From Rhodobacter sp. SGA-6-6 (lineage in GTDB: Bacteria > Pseudomonadota > Alphaproteobacteria > Rhodobacterales > Rhodobacteraceae), in contig NZ_JAAKGP010000003.1 of NCBI RefSeq assembly GCF_011043545.1, forward strand, positions 248,001 through 312,000: a stretch of 64,000 bases of DNA, given 5' to 3'. The translations under genes were made by a program, and so were the position numbers. Each line of letters starts with the position of its first letter. Position 1 is the first letter of the stretch. Positions 33,778 through 40,931 of the stretch are shown here, in pieces. The notes under the pieces were generated by a model. That model was not told where the DNA came from and made no database searches. It saw only the letters and a list, made by a program, of their open reading frames with translations.

Positions 33778-34566
33778 ATGAAGCCGGGGTCGAAGAAACC
33801 CACCTGGGTGGTGGACAAGGAACGCAAGGCGAAGGCCGAGGCGAAGGAGACCGTCTGGCTGTTCGGCCTCCATGCCGTGCGCGACGCCCTGGTCAACCCG
33901 CGGCGCGAGAAGCTGCGGCTGGTGGTGACCAAGAACGCGCTGGACCGTCTGGCCGATGCGGTGGCCGAGGCCGGGATCGAGCCGGAGATCGCCGATCCGC
34001 GCAAGTTCACCGCGCCCATCGACGAAGGCTCGGTCCACCAGGGCGCGGCGCTGGAGGTCAGGCCGCTGAACTGGGGCAGGCTGGCCGATGTGGCGGTCTC
34101 GGGCGAGGGCGCGCCGCTGGTGGTGCTTCTGGACCGGGTGACCGATCCGCACAACGCCGGCGCCGTTCTGCGCTCGGCCGAGGTGTTCGGCGCCCGCGCG
34201 GTGATCGCGCCGCGCCACCATTCGGCGCCGGAGACCGGGGCGCTGGCCAAGACCGCCTCCGGGGCGCTGGAGCGGCAGCCCTACCTGCGGGTGACCAACC
34301 TTTCCGAGGCGATGGAAGAGCTGAAATCGGCCGGCTACCTGCTGATCGGGCTGGACGGCGGGGCCGGGCTGACGCTGGGCCAGGCGCTGGAGCAGGCGGG
34401 GACGCGGGCCATCGGCCTTGTCCTCGGCGCCGAGGGGCCGGGGCTGCGCGACAAGACCCGCGAGACCTGCGACCTGATCGCCCGCATTCCCTTCGCCGGG
34501 GGATTCGGCAGCCTGAACGTGTCGAACGCGGCGGCGGTGGCGCTCTATGCCGCGGCCACGCGGTGA
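33778..34566 (+). CDS. rlmB: 23S rRNA 2'-O-ribose methyltransferase, RlmB/TrmH family (SPOUT)
   Basis: 262 residues. Residues 30-100 form the RNA-binding substrate domain (LFGLHAVRDALVNPRREKLR ... VHQGAALEVRPLNW). Residues 105-262 form the SPOUT domain with the knot motifs LLDRVTDPHNAGAVLRSAEV, GLVLGAEGPGLRDKTRETCD and IPFAGGFGSLNVSNAAAVAL. It methylates G2251 of 23S rRNA (family knowledge). The start at 33778 has GGAGAGCCAG upstream. A rho-independent terminator follows at 34683. Confidence 0.92.
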   Translation: MKPGSKKPTWVVDKERKAKAEAKETVWLFGLHAVRDALVNPRREKLRLVVTKNALDRLADAVAEAGIEPEIADPRKFTAPIDEGSVHQGAALEVRPLNWGRLADVAVSGEGAPLVVLLDRVTDPHNAGAVLRSAEVFGARAVIAPRHHSAPETGALAKTASGALERQPYLRVTNLSEAMEELKSAGYLLIGLDGGAGLTLGQALEQAGTRAIGLVLGAEGPGLRDKTRETCDLIARIPFAGGFGSLNVSNAAAVALYAAATR

Positions 34567-34682
34567 TCACGCTTGCGCGATGCGGGCTTTAACCCGGGCT
34601 TCATGGTTCTAAATCATGGTGATGAGGCGCGGGACCGGAACCCCCGCACCTTGATTTCACTGTCCCTCGTTCCGCAACTTCC

Positions 34683-34714
34683 GCGCCCGGTCCGCTTGGC
34701 CCGGGCGCTTTTTT
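34683..34714 (+). terminator. Rho-independent terminator after rlmB
   Basis: GCGCCCGG (34683-34690) pairs with CCGGGCGC (34701-34708) and is followed by six T residues. It stands 116 bp after the rlmB stop and 17 bp before the CoA-binding gene, so that gene needs its own promoter or read-through. The spacer 34567-34682 shows no gene; a small RNA ending here cannot be excluded. Confidence 0.85.
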
Positions 34715-34730
34715 CTGCTTGGGTGACGAC

Positions 34731-35150
34731 ATGAGCGAAGACGACACCATCCGCGACATCCTGACCGATGCCCGCACCATCGCCGTGGTGGGCTGGTCGC
34801 CGAAGCCCGACCGCGCCAGCCACGGCGTCGCCGCCTTCCTTGCCCGCCGCGGCTACCGGGTGATTCCGGTCAACCCCGGCCAGGCGGGCCAGGAGGCCCT
34901 TGGGGCCACCGTCCGCGCCTCGCTGGCCGAGGTGGTGGAGAAGGACGGCCCGGTCGACATGGTGGACGTGTTCCGCCGCAGCGAGGAGGCCGGCGCCGTG
35001 GTGGACGAGGCCATCGCCATCGGGGCGAAGGCGGTCTGGCTGCAACTCGGGGTGACCGACGATGCGGCCATGGCCCGCGCCCGGGCGGCCGGGCTGAGGG
35101 CGGTGCAGAACCGCTGCCCGGCGATCGAGATTCCCCGGCTGGGCCTCTGA
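34731..35150 (+). CDS. CoA-binding domain protein (YccU-like)
   Basis: 139 residues, a single Rossmann-type CoA-binding domain: ARTIAVVGWSPKPDRASHGV at 14-33, YRVIPVNPGQAGQEALGA, DMVDVFRRSEEAGAVVDEAI, and AKAVWLQLGVTDDAAMARAR. Stand-alone members bind CoA or nucleotides; their cellular role is not established. The ATG at 34731 is just behind the terminator of rlmB. Confidence 0.88.
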   Translation: MSEDDTIRDILTDARTIAVVGWSPKPDRASHGVAAFLARRGYRVIPVNPGQAGQEALGATVRASLAEVVEKDGPVDMVDVFRRSEEAGAVVDEAIAIGAKAVWLQLGVTDDAAMARARAAGLRAVQNRCPAIEIPRLGL

Positions 35151-35171
35151 TCCCCGCGGTTGCGATGATGA

Positions 35172-35335
35172 GCGCCTTGCGGCGCAAGCCTTTTGTCTCG
35201 CCTCTGCGCCTTTCAGGCGCAACCGGCTCGGGCGTGCCTCCGGCGGGGATATTTATCATCCAGAAAGAGGGGAAGGTCTTATCCTCTTTCTTGACTTGAA
35301 TATCCTCAGGGGGTTTGGGGGCAGAATGCCCCCAT
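35172..35335 (+). repeat. Second intergenic repeat family, copy A
   Basis: About 164 bp, closely matching 63824-63986. It begins with the hairpin GCGCCTTGCGGCGC, then runs through AACCGGCTCGGGCGTGCCTC to CGGCGGGGATATTT. It then forms an imperfect inverted repeat (GGATATTT...CAGAAAGAGG with CCTCTTTC...AATATCC) and ends in GGGGGCAGAATGCCCCC. It follows the CoA-binding gene in the same direction. Nothing coding is seen in 35151-35407. Confidence 0.85.
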
Positions 35336-35407
35336 CAGCCGACAGCAGCCCCATGAGACTCCGCCGGCCGCCACGACAAGCAATGCGGCGGCAGCCGCGC
35401 CGCCGGA

Positions 35408-35722
35408 TCACCCCGAACGGGCGGCCTTCTCGGCCAGACCGGAGGTGCCCTCGCGGCGGGCCAGTTCCGCCAGCACCTCCTCCAGCGTCACGTCGCGGGC
35501 GGCCAGCATCACCAGCAGGTGGTAGAGCACGTCGGCGGCTTCCGAGGTCAGCCGGGCGCGGTCGCCCTTCACCGCCTCGATGATCGCCTCCACCGCCTCC
35601 TCGCCGAATTTCTCGGCGCATTTCTCCGGGCCCTTCGCCAGCAGCTTGGCGGTCCAGCTGCTGTCGGGGTCCGCACCCTTGCGGGCGGCGATGGTGGCGG
35701 CCAGCCGTTCCAGCGCGCTCAT
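35408..35722 (-). CDS. hisE: Phosphoribosyl-ATP diphosphatase
   Basis: 104 residues of the HisE/MazG-like fold: [24 protein letters not shown] at 22-45 with the metal-binding acidic helix, and [24 protein letters not shown] at 60-83. It hydrolyses PR-ATP to PR-AMP in histidine synthesis. Its ATG overlaps the hisF stop by 4 bp. Confidence 0.94.
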   Translation of the reverse strand: MSALERLAATIAARKGADPDSSWTAKLLAKGPEKCAEKFGEEAVEAIIEAVKGDRARLTSEAADVLYHLLVMLAARDVTLEEVLAELARREGTSGLAEKAARSG

Positions 35723-36480
35723 GTCAGCCTCATCGGGATGCCGGCCGCGGCCATATGGGCCTTGGCCTGGCCGATGGTATAGGTGCCGAAATGGAAGATC
35801 GAGGCGGCCAGCACGGCGCTCGCATGGCCCTCGGTCACCCCTTCGACCAGATGGTCCAGCGTGCCGACGCCGCCCGAGGCGATCACCGGAACCGGCACCG
35901 CATCGGCCACCGCCCGGGTCAGCGGCAGGTTGAAGCCCGCCTTCGTCCCGTCGCGGTCCATCGAGGTCAGCAGGATTTCCCCCGCCCCCTTCGCCGCCAC
36001 GGTCCGCGCGAATTCCACCGCGTCGATGCCGGTCGGGCGCCGCCCGCCATGGGTGAATATCTCCCACCGCCCGGGCGCCACGGTCTTGGCGTCGATGGCG
36101 ACCACGATGCACTGGCTGCCGAAATGATCCGCCGCCTCGGCCACCACGTCCGGGTTGGCCACCGCGGCCGAATTGAACGACACCTTGTCCGCCCCCGCCA
36201 GCAGCAGCGCCCGCACATCCGCCACCGTCCGCACCCCGCCGCCCACCGTCAGCGGCATGAAGCATTGCTCGGCCGTCCGGGTGACCAGATCGAACATGGT
36301 GCCGCGGTTCTCGTGCGTGGCATGGATGTCGAGGAAGCACAGCTCGTCCGCCCCCGCCGCGTCATAGGCCTTGGCGGCCTCCACCGGATCGCCGGCATCC
36401 ACCAGATCGACGAAGTTCACGCCCTTGACCACGCGGCCGTCGGCCACGTCGAGGCAGGGGATGATGCGGGTCTTCAGCAT
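35719..36480 (-). CDS. hisF: Imidazole glycerol phosphate synthase subunit HisF
   Basis: 253 residues, a (beta/alpha)8 barrel: [20 protein letters not shown] at the start, [47 protein letters not shown], and [13 protein letters not shown]. The acidic catalytic pair Asp11 and Asp130-region residues are present. It works with HisH (not in the window) on PRFAR. It is coupled to hisE, and a small membrane-protein gene stands between it and hisA. Confidence 0.95.
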   Translation of the reverse strand: MLKTRIIPCLDVADGRVVKGVNFVDLVDAGDPVEAAKAYDAAGADELCFLDIHATHENRGTMFDLVTRTAEQCFMPLTVGGGVRTVADVRALLLAGADKVSFNSAAVANPDVVAEAADHFGSQCIVVAIDAKTVAPGRWEIFTHGGRRPTGIDAVEFARTVAAKGAGEILLTSMDRDGTKAGFNLPLTRAVADAVPVPVIASGGVGTLDHLVEGVTEGHASAVLAASIFHFGTYTIGQAKAHMAAAGIPMRLT

Positions 36481-36548
36481 GGCGCCGGTTTAGGGGTTCA
36501 GGCCGGGCGGCGCAACTGTCCGGGCAGGGCCGGCGCGGGTTCGCGCAA

Positions 36549-36842
36549 TCATTTGGGCGGCACGAAGGTCCAGATCACTGCGAACATCAGCCAGAGGAAG
36601 GCCGTGAGCGCCACGAACGGCAAACTGAACACGGCCAGCCAGGCCATCATCCCGCCGGAGGAGAGCAGTCCCCCGATATCTATTCCTGCGACGATACAGG
36701 GATAAGCGCCTCCCTCGTCCGCCCGGCAGTTGAAGACATCGGCCACGGTGGCTGTCAACAGCGCCGAAAACAGCGGCAGGAGTCCGATGATGAGCAGGAT
36801 CAGCGGCACCATGATATGCCATCTGAAAAAACGCTCAGCCAT
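36549..36842 (-). CDS. Small membrane protein in the his gene run
   Basis: 97 residues with two clear membrane segments (HIMVPLILLIIGLLPLFSAL at 9-28 and MMAWLAVFSLPFVALTAFLW at 64-83). They are joined by a loop containing two cysteines (FNCRADEGGAYPCIVAG) that may form a disulfide. I do not recognise the family. It starts 3 bp after the hisA stop, so it is co-transcribed with histidine genes, but nothing in it suggests a role in histidine synthesis. Confidence 0.7.
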   Translation of the reverse strand: MAERFFRWHIMVPLILLIIGLLPLFSALLTATVADVFNCRADEGGAYPCIVAGIDIGGLLSSGGMMAWLAVFSLPFVALTAFLWLMFAVIWTFVPPK

Positions 36843-36845
36843 CGC

Positions 36846-37565
36846 TCACCCCTTCAGCGCCGTCAGCGCCGCCGCAAGGTCGATCGCCCCGTCGTAGAGC
36901 GCGCGGCCCGAGATCGCGCCGGCGATGACGCCGGTGTCACGGAGCGTGATCAGGTCCTCCATCCGCGACACCCCGCCCGAGGCGATGACCGGGATCGTCA
37001 CCGCCCGGGCCAGCGCCTCGGTCGCCTCGATGTTCGGGCCCTGCATCGCGCCGTCGCGGTCGATGTCGGTGTAGATGATCGCGGCCACGCCCGCGTCCTC
37101 GAACGACCGGGCGAGGTCGGTGGCCTGCACCGTGGTCTCCTCGGCCCATCCCTTGGTGGCGACGAAGCCCTTGCGGGCGTCGATCCCCACCGCGACCTTG
37201 CCGGGGAAGGCGCGGGCGGCTTCGCGCACCAGCGCCGGGTTCTCCACCGCCACGGTGCCGAGGATCACCCGGGACAGGCCCTTCTCCAGCCACATCGAGA
37301 TCGTCGCCATGTCGCGGATGCCGCCGCCCAGTTGCGCCGGCACGGTGACGCGGGCCAGGATCGCCTCCACCGCCGCGGCGTTCACCGGCTGGCCGGCGAA
37401 GGCGCCGTTCAGGTCGACCAGATGCAGCCAGTCGCAGCCGGCGGCCTGGAACTTCGCCGCCTGCGCCGCCGGGTCGTCGCCGAAGACGGTGGCGGCCGAC
37501 ATCTCGCCGCGCAGCAGGCGGACGCATTTGCCGTCCTTCAGGTCGATGGCGGGATACAGGATCAT
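36846..37565 (-). CDS. hisA: Phosphoribosylformimino-5-aminoimidazole carboxamide ribotide isomerase
   Basis: 239 residues, barrel fold related to His[71 protein letters not shown], and [12 protein letters not shown]. Catalytic Asp8 and the second Asp of the YTDIDRDG motif are present. It isomerises ProFAR to PRFAR. It is the first gene of the visible minus-strand run hisA > membrane protein > hisF > hisE; hisB and hisH are not beside it. Confidence 0.95.
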   Translation of the reverse strand: MILYPAIDLKDGKCVRLLRGEMSAATVFGDDPAAQAAKFQAAGCDWLHLVDLNGAFAGQPVNAAAVEAILARVTVPAQLGGGIRDMATISMWLEKGLSRVILGTVAVENPALVREAARAFPGKVAVGIDARKGFVATKGWAEETTVQATDLARSFEDAGVAAIIYTDIDRDGAMQGPNIEATEALARAVTIPVIASGGVSRMEDLITLRDTGVIAGAISGRALYDGAIDLAAALTALKG

Positions 37566-37688
37566 GGCGGCCTCCGGTTGCCCGCGCCCCATGCCACGGA
37601 CCGGGCGCGAAGGGAAGGGACCCAACGTCACGCTTGATCGGCGGGACGGGCGGCGCAAAGGATTCCGCAGATCAGGGAGGAGGACCCG

Positions 37689-38078
37689 ATGAAGACATTC
37701 GCACTCGCCGCTGCCCTTGCCATGCTTGGCGCCGCCGCCTTCGCCGACCCGGTGGAGGGCACCTGGAAGACCAAGCCCGACGACAACGGCAATTTCGGCC
37801 ATGTCCAGATCAAGCCCTGCGGGCCGGCCTTCTGCGGCACGCTGGTCAAGGCCTTCGACGGGTCGGGCAAGGAGATCGAAAGCCCGAACGTCGGCCGCAA
37901 GATCGTCTGGGACATGGTGGCCTATGGCGACGGCCGCTACGACGACGGCAAGGTCTATTCGCCCGACCGCGACAAGACCTACAATTCCGAGATGCAGCTC
38001 AGCGGCAACAGCCTGACGGTGAAGGGCTGCGTCCTGGGCATCTGCCGCGACGGCGGCACCTGGACCCGGGTGAAGTAA
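37689..38078 (+). CDS. DUF2147 family secreted protein
   Basis: 129 residues. A signal peptide (residues 1-18, ending AAAFA) precedes the DUF2147 pattern [20 protein letters not shown], then [35 protein letters not shown], and a C-terminal [20 protein letters not shown]. The four cysteines probably form two disulfides in the periplasm. The biochemical role of the family is unknown. A strong GGGAGGAGG lies just before the ATG. Confidence 0.88.
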   Translation: MKTFALAAALAMLGAAAFADPVEGTWKTKPDDNGNFGHVQIKPCGPAFCGTLVKAFDGSGKEIESPNVGRKIVWDMVAYGDGRYDDGKVYSPDRDKTYNSEMQLSGNSLTVKGCVLGICRDGGTWTRVK

Positions 38079-38140
38079 CCGCAGCTTCCGGGTCGCCCGG
38101 GGGGTCGTTTCGCGGGCATGAGGGCGCAAAGGAGTGCCCG

Positions 38141-39043
38141 ATGACCCGCCGCGACTGGAGCCTGCTGCTGACCCTGTCCCTGCTCTGGGGCGGGTCTTTC
38201 CTGTTCGTCGAACTGGCGCTGCGCGGCCTGCCGCCCCTGACCATCGTCATCGGCCGGGTGGGGGTGGCGGCGCTGATCCTGGGCCTCGTGCTGTGGGGAG
38301 GACGATTTTTCGGCGAAAAATCGGTCACTTCCGCGCTGCCGCGGCGGGCCTGGGGCGCGGCGCTGGTGATGGGGTTCCTGAACAACGCCGTTCCCTTCAC
38401 CCTCTTCGCGCTGGCGCAGGGGCGGATCGACGGGGCGCTGGCGGCCATCGTCAACGCCACCACCCCGCTCTGGACGGTGGTCGTGGCGCATCTTTGCACG
38501 GCGGACGAGCGGATCACCCCGGCCAAGGCCGCGGGCCTCGGCTTCGGTTTCGCCGGAGTTGCCGCAATGACGGGCCGGGCCGGCGGGGGCGAGGCGCTGG
38601 CCATCCTCGCCTGCCTGGCCGCGGCGCTGTCCTACGGGCTGGCGGCGGTCTGGGGGCGCAGGTTCCGGCGGATGGGGGTCTCGCCGCTGGCGACCGCCTT
38701 CGGCCAGACCGCCGGGGCGACGCTGCTGCTGGCGCCGCTCTGGCTGGCGCTGGACCGGCCCTGGGCGATGCCGGCGCCGGCGGCGGGGCCGCTGCTGGCC
38801 GTCTTGGCGATGGCGGCGCTGTCCACCGCGCTGGCCTATCTGATCTATTTCCGCCTGCTGGCCAGCGCCGGGGCGACCAACCTGTCGCTGGTCACTTTCC
38901 TGATCCCGGCCAGCGCCGCCCTGCTGGGCATGGCCTTCCTGGGCGAGGTGCTGCTGCCGCGGCACCTCCTCGGTTTCGCGCTGATCGCGGCGGGGCTGCT
39001 GGCGATGGACGGGCGGCTGATGCGGAGGAGGGCGAGGCCATGA
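38141..39043 (+). CDS. DMT/EamA family transporter containing an in-frame palindrome
   Basis: 300 residues with ten membrane segments in two EamA halves ([60 protein letters not shown]). These proteins move amino acids, nucleosides or other metabolites; the substrate is unknown. The loop after the second helix (residues about 54-62, GRFFGEKSV) is encoded by a perfect palindrome at 38303-38323. AAAGGAG before the ATG at 38141 supports the start. It overlaps the next gene by 4 bp. Confidence 0.87.
   Translation: MTRRDWSLLLTLSLLWGGSFLFVELALRGLPPLTIVIGRVGVAALILGLVLWGGRFFGEKSVTSALPRRAWGAALVMGFLNNAVPFTLFALAQGRIDGALAAIVNATTPLWTVVVAHLCTADERITPAKAAGLGFGFAGVAAMTGRAGGGEALAILACLAAALSYGLAAVWGRRFRRMGVSPLATAFGQTAGATLLLAPLWLALDRPWAMPAPAAGPLLAVLAMAALSTALAYLIYFRLLASAGATNLSLVTFLIPASAALLGMAFLGEVLLPRHLLGFALIAAGLLAMDGRLMRRRARP
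38303..38323. repeat. Gene-end-type palindrome inside the DMT transporter gene
   Basis: CGATTTTTCG and its complement flank one G. The identical 21-bp sequence lies at 54493-54513 between convergent genes. Here it is read through in frame as FFGEK in a loop between membrane helices. Confidence 0.8.
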
Positions 39044-39267
39044 GGACAGCAGGACGGGCGCCGGAGGATGCGGAATGGGCGGCGCATGAGGCGGGGGCGG
39101 CCACCGGCCTTGTCTGGGCGGTGGTCACCACCGGCATCCATTGCCGCGACGGTTGCCCGGCCCGGCCGCTGCGGAAGAACACGCGGGTGTTCGACAGTCG
39201 GGCCGAGGCGGAGGCGGCGGGCTTCCGCGCCTGCAAGCGCTGCGGCGGGGGAGGGGCTGCGGGGTGA
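39040..39267 (+). CDS. Stand-alone Ada metal-binding domain protein
   Basis: 75 residues, almost entirely the N-terminal zinc domain of Ada. Cys35 and Cys39 (HCRDGCPARPLRKN) and Cys66 and Cys69 (FRACKRC) match the four zinc ligands, including the methyl-acceptor cysteine (Cys35). In full-length Ada this domain takes methyl groups from DNA phosphotriesters and then activates transcription. The AraC-type DNA-binding and O6-methylguanine domains are absent here. It starts in the ATGA overlap with the transporter gene. Confidence 0.85.
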   Translation: MRTAGRAPEDAEWAAHEAGAATGLVWAVVTTGIHCRDGCPARPLRKNTRVFDSRAEAEAAGFRACKRCGGGGAAG

Positions 39268-39303
39268 GCCCGGCTCGTGAAGGTGGTCCTCCCCCCGCTG
39301 CTG

Positions 39304-39512
39304 TGGCGAAGGCCGTCGCCTTCGCCACGGTGCACCATGTCAACCTGACCGGCCGGGCCCTCAAGGCCCGGCCAGCGCCCGCCCCGCCCTCGGCGGGCGC
39401 TTCTCGCCCGCCGGGTCGGGCGCTGGCCTCTCGGGTAGGTGCTGCCACCGTCTCCGGTTGATCCGCCGCGCACAGGCGGGGGCGAGGCAGTGCCTCGCCT
39501 TCTCCCGCCCGG
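39304..39512 (+). repeat. Composite intergenic repeat, copy 6 (full)
   Basis: A 209-bp copy with all four palindromic modules and the common P2 form (GGCCGGGCC/GGCCCGGCC). It lies between two genes on the same strand (Ada-domain gene and VOC gene). The remaining parts of the gap 39268-39617 show nothing else. Confidence 0.9.
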
Positions 39513-39617
39513 ATCAGCGGGCAGGAAAGCCGGGCCGTTCCACGGTTTCCCGCCGCATCGTTCCCCTCCGCCGACCCGGCGCTTGACGCCCCGCCCGCAT
39601 CGGCGCAGCCTTGGCCC

Positions 39618-40022
39618 ATGCGCCCCTCTGCCATCCTCGAAGCCGCGCTCTATGCCGACGACCTCGCCGCCGCCGAGGCGTTCTACAGCGGCACCCTCGG
39701 CCTGCCGGTGATCGTCCGGGCCGAGGGGCGGCATGTGTTCTTCCGGGTCGGACCCGGCGTCCTGCTGATCTTCAATCCGGCCGCCACCGAAGTGCCCACA
39801 CCGGACGCCAGGCTGCCGGTCCCGCCCCATGGCGCCCGCGGCCCGGGACACCTTTGCCTTGCCGCCAGCCGCGAGGAGATCGATCGCTGGCGCGACCGGC
39901 TGACCGGGGCGGGCGTGGAGATCGAGGCGGAGTTCGACTGGCCCGGCGGCGGCCGCTCGCTCTACTTCCGCGACCCGGCCGGCAATTCGTTGGAATTCGC
40001 CGAGCCGCGGATCTGGGACTGA
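39618..40022 (+). CDS. VOC family protein (glyoxalase/bleomycin-resistance-like)
   Basis: 134 residues with the two beta-alpha-beta-beta-beta units of the vicinal oxygen chelate fold: LEAALYADDLAAAEAFYSGT at the N-terminus, HVFFRVGPGVLLIFNP, GHLCLAASREEIDRWRDRL, and SLYFRDPAGNSLEFAEPRIW at the C-terminus. Metal-ligand positions resemble glyoxalase-type dioxygenases. The substrate cannot be inferred. Confidence 0.85.
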   Translation: MRPSAILEAALYADDLAAAEAFYSGTLGLPVIVRAEGRHVFFRVGPGVLLIFNPAATEVPTPDARLPVPPHGARGPGHLCLAASREEIDRWRDRLTGAGVEIEAEFDWPGGGRSLYFRDPAGNSLEFAEPRIWD

Positions 40023-40133
40023 CCGCCCCGGCATCCCCCGGACAATCCGCCCGCTTGCGCCCGTTGCCCGGCCTGCACCATAGTCCTGCCCGGATTGCCG
40101 CCCATCACGGGCCGGACCGAAGAAGGCGCCAGT

Positions 40134-40925
40134 ATGTCCGGCCTGACCGAATTCGCCTATGCCGCCGCGCTGGCGGCGCTGACCGGGCTGACGCTCCATG
40201 CCCTGCGCGGCGGGTTGCGCGGCGCCACCGTCACCGGCTTCGACCCGCAGTCGCTGGGCCTCGGCGCGCTGGCGGTCCTTGCGGCGGGCTGGCTGTGGGG
40301 GCCGCTGTTCGGGGCGGCGCTGATCGTCGCCGTGGTCGTCCACGAATTCGGCCATGTCGCCGCGCATCGGGTGATGGGCCATGTCGATGCCCGCTTCCGG
40401 CTGGTGCCGCTGATGGGGGGCGTCACCATCTCGGACCGGCTGCCGGCCACCCAGGCGCAGGACTTCTTCATCGTGCTGCTCGGCCCGGGCATCTCGGTGG
40501 CGCCGATGGGGCTGGCCTATGCGTTGTCGGCGCTGACCTGGGACCTGTCCGAGGGGGTGTCGGACTTCCTCTACGTCCTCGGCATCGTGATGGCGGTGCT
40601 CAACCTGTTCAACCTGATGCCGTTCTGGCCGCTGGACGGCGGCAGGCTGCTGCGCATCCTGGCCTACCGCATCCACCCCGAGCTGGCGCGGCAGCTGACC
40701 TTCGCCATGTCGGCGGCGCTCGGGGTCTGGGGGCTGTTGTCGATGTCCACCCTGCTGGTGATCTTCGCGCTTCTGGGCGCGACCAGCGCGATCCAGGCCG
40801 ACGGGCTGGCCCGGGCGCAGCGGGCGATGGACTGGCGGCAATGGGGATGGGCGCTGGCGGCCTATCTGGCCTGCTTCGCCGCCCATCTGGCCGGGGCCTG
40901 GGGCTTCATCGGCGGCTGGTTCTAG
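40134..40925 (+). CDS. Site-2 protease family (M50) membrane metalloprotease
   Basis: 263 residues with about six membrane helices. The zinc motif HEFGH is at 70-74, and the third ligand lies in NLFNLMPFWPLDGGRLLRIL. A short loop region between them (GGVTISDRLPATQAQDFFIV) fits the M50B layout. These proteases cleave membrane substrates within the bilayer, often anti-sigma factors, but no such partner is adjacent. The ATG at 40134 gives a normal first helix; an upstream start at 40095 would add 13 unconserved residues. Confidence 0.87.
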   Translation: MSGLTEFAYAAALAALTGLTLHALRGGLRGATVTGFDPQSLGLGALAVLAAGWLWGPLFGAALIVAVVVHEFGHVAAHRVMGHVDARFRLVPLMGGVTISDRLPATQAQDFFIVLLGPGISVAPMGLAYALSALTWDLSEGVSDFLYVLGIVMAVLNLFNLMPFWPLDGGRLLRILAYRIHPELARQLTFAMSAALGVWGLLSMSTLLVIFALLGATSAIQADGLARAQRAMDWRQWGWALAAYLACFAAHLAGAWGFIGGWF

Positions 40926-40931
40926 CCGCCG

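Noticed and set aside
34567-34682. Small RNA gene ahead of the terminator at 34683
   Set aside because: No promoter or conserved fold could be supported; the stretch fits the 3' UTR of rlmB equally well.
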